DNA from: Mycobacteriaceae bacterium
Lineage (GTDB): Bacteria; Actinomycetota; Actinomycetes; Mycobacteriales; Mycobacteriaceae
Assembly (NCBI GenBank): GCA_019242135.1
Contig: JAFAWC010000023.1
Location: forward strand, 1-8,328
Reading direction: 5' to 3'
DNA: 8,328 bases
This document shows, in pieces, positions 6,518 to 8,328 of the stretch. Within the stretch, counting starts at the first letter, position 1; each line of letters opens with the position of its first letter. The notes under the pieces were generated by a model. It saw nothing but the letters and a program-made list of their open reading frames with translations. It was not told the DNA's origin and did no database searches. Both the position numbers and the translations under genes were made by a program.

Positions 6518-7804
6518 ATGACCACCGCGGGTCACGACGAAGGCGCCGACGTGGGTCGCCATATCGCCGAAACCGCCGAGCGGATCCATAAGCGGCTGGC
6601 CGAGGCATCGACGTTCATTCGTCGATCCCTCGAGGAGGACATTCCCGAGCTGCGGTCCGATCCCAGGCTCGTCGAGTTGCTCGATGCGAGCGTCGAGGCA
6701 AACGTCGAGACGCTGCTACACGCCTTGCGGTATGACATCGCTGTGCAGCGCATCGAGGCGCCGATGGCTGCCGTGGAATACGCACGACGGCTGGCTCAAC
6801 ACGATGTGCCCGTCAACGCGCTCGTCCGGGCCTACCGGCTGGGTCAGAGCAGGATGAACGAGCTGGTCTTCCGCGAAGTGCGGGGCCTCGACGTCGCGGC
6901 GACAACGCGGTTTGCCGTGCTCGAGGCGATCTCGGCCATCCTGTTCGAGTACATCGACCGGATAAGTCAGCAAGTCGTGGTGGTCTACGAAGACGAACGC
7001 GAACGCTGGCTGGAAAACCAAAGCAGCATCCGGGTGTTGCGCGTCCGCGAGGTTCTCGAGGGTAGAAAGGCCGTCGACGTCGACGCGACCAGCAACTCGA
7101 TCCGCTATCCGTTGCGGTGGCACCACCTTGCCGTGGTGATGTGGTACCCGCAAGCCGGCGCCAGGGGCGACGAGCTGGCCCGTGTGCAGCGCTTTCTCCG
7201 CGAGCTCGGCCAAGCCACCGCGGTCGGCTCCAACCCGCTGTTCGTGGCGACGGACCAAATCGGCGGCTTGGGATGGCTTCCCTACCGTTCTTCGCCGGCA
7301 GACGCGGTGGATGCGGTCCGTCAGTTCGCCCGGAAGCGGCCCGATTCGCCCAGCGTCGCGATCGGCAGCGTGGCGCCCGGCCTCGAGGGGTTTCGACGAT
7401 CTCACCGCGAAGCGGAGGCGGCCCATGCCGTCGCAGTCGCCGGCGGCCAACAGGAGGCCGCTGTCGTCGCGGCGTCCGACCCGGGCCTGTTGGCCGCGGC
7501 GCTGCTCGGCGGCGACATCGACGCCGCGCGCGATTGGGTCGGGGTCGTGCTCGGTGATCTCGCTGCCGACAACGACAACGATGCCCGGCTGCGTGAGACG
7601 CTGAGAGTCTTCCTCCGGTGCGGATGCAGCTACAAGCAGGCCGCCGATGAGCTCGACCTGCACTTCAACACCGTGAAATACCGGGTGGGGCGGGCGGTCG
7701 CGCGGCGCGGGCAGCCCATCGACGGGGACCGCCTTGACGTCGAACTCGCGCTGCTCGCGTGCCAGTGGTACGGCACGGCCGTTCTCCAACCCGACAGGAC
7801 GTAA
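6518..7804 (+). CDS. PucR-family transcriptional regulator with RsbRD-like N-terminus
   Basis: A 428-aa DNA-binding regulator, cytosolic, without membrane segments. Three parts can be seen. Residues about 20-170 form a largely helical sensor region resembling the RsbRD N-terminal domain found in many actinobacterial PucR proteins (IRRSLEEDIPELRSDPRLVELL..., then the helix around VNALVRAYRLGQ at 99-110). Residues about 195-310 resemble the degenerate GGDEF-like (CdaR) middle domain. Residues about 357-420 are the PucR-type helix-turn-helix: LRETLRVFL, then the turn SYKQAADELDLHFNTVKYRV (371-390) with the conserved NTVKYR recognition helix. The ATG at 6518 lacks a ribosome site and may be leaderless. 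The gene is divergent from the CoA-ligase operon, with 176 bp between starts, the usual arrangement for a local regulator. PucR proteins are often activators responding to pathway metabolites; the ligand and sign of regulation are not visible here. Confidence 0.88.
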   Translation: MTTAGHDEGADVGRHIAETAERIHKRLAEASTFIRRSLEEDIPELRSDPRLVELLDASVEANVETLLHALRYDIAVQRIEAPMAAVEYARRLAQHDVPVNALVRAYRLGQSRMNELVFREVRGLDVAATTRFAVLEAISAILFEYIDRISQQVVVVYEDERERWLENQSSIRVLRVREVLEGRKAVDVDATSNSIRYPLRWHHLAVVMWYPQAGARGDELARVQRFLRELGQATAVGSNPLFVATDQIGGLGWLPYRSSPADAVDAVRQFARKRPDSPSVAIGSVAPGLEGFRRSHREAEAAHAVAVAGGQQEAAVVAASDPGLLAAALLGGDIDAARDWVGVVLGDLAADNDNDARLRETLRVFLRCGCSYKQAADELDLHFNTVKYRVGRAVARRGQPIDGDRLDVELALLACQWYGTAVLQPDRT

Positions 7805-7808
7805 GAAG

Positions 7809-7839
7809 ATCGGGCTCTGGTGACAAGGGGCCACCCGAT
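7809..7839 (+). terminator. Possible hairpin terminator of the PucR-type gene
   Basis: ATCGGG (7809-7814) pairs with CCCGAT (7834-7839), and inside it TGG (7818-7820) pairs with CCA (7831-7833), with a 3-nt bulge on the left arm. It begins 4 nt after the stop codon. There is no U-tract, as is common in mycobacteria, so termination is only a suggestion. Confidence 0.3.
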
Positions 7840-7845
7840 GGGGAT

Positions 7846-7865
7846 TTGTCGTGTCGACACAACAA
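7846..7865. repeat. 20-bp near-perfect palindrome, possible operator
   Basis: TTGTCGTGTCGACACAACAA is an inverted repeat with 18 of 20 positions symmetrical. Its core GTGTCGACAC (7851-7860) is perfect and the single mismatched pair is 7850/7861. Even-length, centre-symmetric sites like this are typical of dimeric repressors (TetR, GntR and similar types). It lies 41 bp after the regulator stop codon and 130 bp before the small downstream gene. As RNA it could not form a normal hairpin because there is no room for a loop, which favours a DNA-binding role. No known consensus is matched. Confidence 0.45.
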
Positions 7866-7925
7866 CGGGCGAAAACTTGGTTGCCTGCGGACGTCGTCGC
7901 GGGTCAACGCGGCCAATAACTTTTG

Positions 7926-7945
7926 CGGCGTACTCGACGCCGAGT
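7926..7945 (+). other. Two overlapping, mutually exclusive hairpins before the small ORF
   Basis: CGGCGT (7926-7931) can pair with ACGCCG (7937-7942) around a 5-nt loop. Alternatively ACTCG (7932-7936) can pair with CGAGT (7941-7945) around a 4-nt loop. The arms overlap, so only one can form at a time. They lie about 50 nt before the small membrane ORF. This may be a leader structure or chance in GC-rich DNA. Confidence 0.25.
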
Positions 7946-7994
7946 GAAAACACCGCCAGACCTACCGCTTCCCACAGATAAAGTGAGCCCAGCT

Positions 7995-8126
7995 ATGTTC
8001 TTCCTGATCGCGATCTTCCTGATCATCTTCACCCCTCTCGCCGTGCCAGCGGCCGTTTCGCTCCTCCACGCGCTCAGCGGATGGAAGAAGACCGCGACGC
8101 CGACTGCGGTGCCCGCGGCAGCCTGA
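7995..8126 (+). CDS. Putative 43-aa single-pass membrane small protein
   Basis: I do not recognise this gene. From the ATG at 7995 the frame gives 43 residues: a strongly hydrophobic stretch at about 2-26 (MFFLIAIFLIIFTPLAVPAA and on), a short link with GWKK at 29-32, and a Thr/Pro/Ala-rich tail. By the positive-inside rule the KK would place the tail in the cytoplasm. A GTG at 7983 in the same frame would add MSPA and is an alternative start. The Shine-Dalgarno is poor in both cases; AAGTGAG lies 7 nt before the ATG. Support for a real gene comes from the clean membrane-protein composition, unlikely in a random frame, and from the strong hairpin beginning 11 bp after the stop. It converges on msrB and is separated from the regulator by 190 bp, so it is probably its own transcription unit. 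Function unknown. Confidence 0.5.
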   Translation: MFFLIAIFLIIFTPLAVPAAVSLLHALSGWKKTATPTAVPAAA

Positions 8127-8137
8127 CCGTACCCGCC

Positions 8138-8170
8138 AGAACCCCCGTATGCCTGGCGTGCGGGGGTTCT
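8138..8170. terminator. Bidirectional hairpin terminator between the small ORF and msrB
   Basis: AGAACCCCCG (8138-8147) pairs exactly with CGGGGGTTCT (8161-8170). Pairing continues inward through 8148-8152 with 8156-8160, including two G-U pairs in the plus-strand RNA, leaving a 3-nt loop at 8153-8155. The whole stem is 15 bp without a bulge. It lies between two convergent genes, 11 bp after the small ORF and 2 bp after the msrB stop, and so can serve both. No long U-tract follows on either side, as usual for mycobacterial terminators. Confidence 0.8.
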
Positions 8171-8172
8171 TG

Positions 8173-8328
8173 TCATCGCGGAACCAAGCGCAGTGCAATC
8201 GAATTGATGCAGTAGCGCTGGTCGGTGGGAGTGGGGTAGCCCTCGCCGGAGAACACATGGCCCAAGTGACTGTGGCAGTTGGCGCACAGCACCTCGGTGC
8301 GTGTCACTCCCAGCGAGTCGTCGGGCCG
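8173..8328 (-). CDS. msrB: Peptide-methionine (R)-S-oxide reductase MsrB, C-terminal part
   Basis: MsrB reduces methionine-R-sulfoxide in oxidised proteins, a cytosolic oxidative-damage repair step using thioredoxin-type reductants. The frame is open to the right edge, and 51 residues are visible, about the last 40% of a protein of roughly 135 aa. They contain the second zinc-binding CxxC (CANC, fragment residues 15-18), the conserved SHLGHVF (20-26) and [16 protein letters not shown] (28-43). The cysteine at fragment residue 40 (codon complement of 8209-8211) is the catalytic one. The protein ends with IALRLVPR, as in mycobacterial MsrB. The first zinc CxxC and the start lie beyond the window. 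It runs towards the small ORF and shares the hairpin just behind its stop codon. Confidence 0.95.
   Translation of the reverse strand, partial: RPDDSLGVTRTEVLCANCHSHLGHVFSGEGYPTPTDQRYCINSIALRLVPR

Noticed and set aside
6716..7834. Long minus-strand open frame (372 codons) opposite the PucR gene
   Set aside because: It is an antisense shadow of a GC-rich gene: no recognisable domain, odd composition rich in Arg, Gly and Val, and it covers a clearly coding plus-strand frame.
7879..7906. SigF-like promoter (GGTTG, 17 bp, GGGTCA) upstream of the small ORF
   Set aside because: The -10 half departs from GGGTAY at two positions and the -35 half at one; such matches are expected by chance.
7904..8287. 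Minus-strand 127-codon frame over the small ORF and msrB
   Set aside because: It is out of frame with the clear MsrB motifs and passes through the terminator hairpin.
1..8328. CRISPR arrays, tRNA/rRNA genes, insertion sequences
   Set aside because: No regularly spaced repeats, cloverleaf or rRNA-like segments, transposase motifs or terminal inverted repeats were seen.

Overview
The window looks like chromosomal DNA of a mycobacterium or a close relative (Mycobacterium/Mycolicibacterium). The evidence is high GC, codons ending mostly in G or C, an actinobacterial-type HemQ directly after HemY, and an MsrB that reads very like the mycobacterial protein. In M. tuberculosis the same order holds (hemY-hemQ, then msrB a little further on). 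The window therefore seems to show a conserved heme/redox backbone with an accessory module between hemQ and msrB.

Layout. (1) Positions 2-1586, plus strand: the 3' two-thirds of hemY (cgoX, coproporphyrinogen III oxidase), then complete hemQ (chdC, coproheme decarboxylase) after a 4-bp gap. These are two steps of the coproporphyrin-dependent heme pathway. (2) Positions 1611-6341, minus strand: a tight three-gene operon, read right to left. It encodes an adenylate-forming acyl/aryl-CoA ligase (489 aa), a polytopic membrane protein that I assign to DUF3556 (606 aa), and a PYROXD2/phytoene-desaturase-like FAD oxidoreductase (469 aa). The gaps are 34 bp and then a 4-bp ATGA overlap. The operon converges on hemQ with only 24 bp between them. 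(3) Positions 6342-6517: the divergent promoter region. (4) Positions 6518-7804, plus strand: a PucR-type regulator with an RsbRD-like N-terminal region, placed to control the operon. (5) Positions 7805-7994: a gap with several inverted repeats, including an 18/20 palindrome. (6) Positions 7995-8126: a possible 43-aa single-pass membrane protein. (7) Positions 8138-8170: a 15-bp hairpin, probably a two-way terminator. (8) Positions 8173-8328, minus strand: the C-terminal 51 residues of MsrB, cut by the window edge.

How the genes may work together (inference): the ligase would activate a carboxylic acid as its CoA thioester, the membrane protein would act on or move a lipophilic intermediate, and the FAD enzyme would oxidise or desaturate it. 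The divergent PucR regulator would respond to the substrate or product. The substrate cannot be read from the sequence. This membrane protein/oxidoreductase/ligase module is the most likely place for undescribed biology here.
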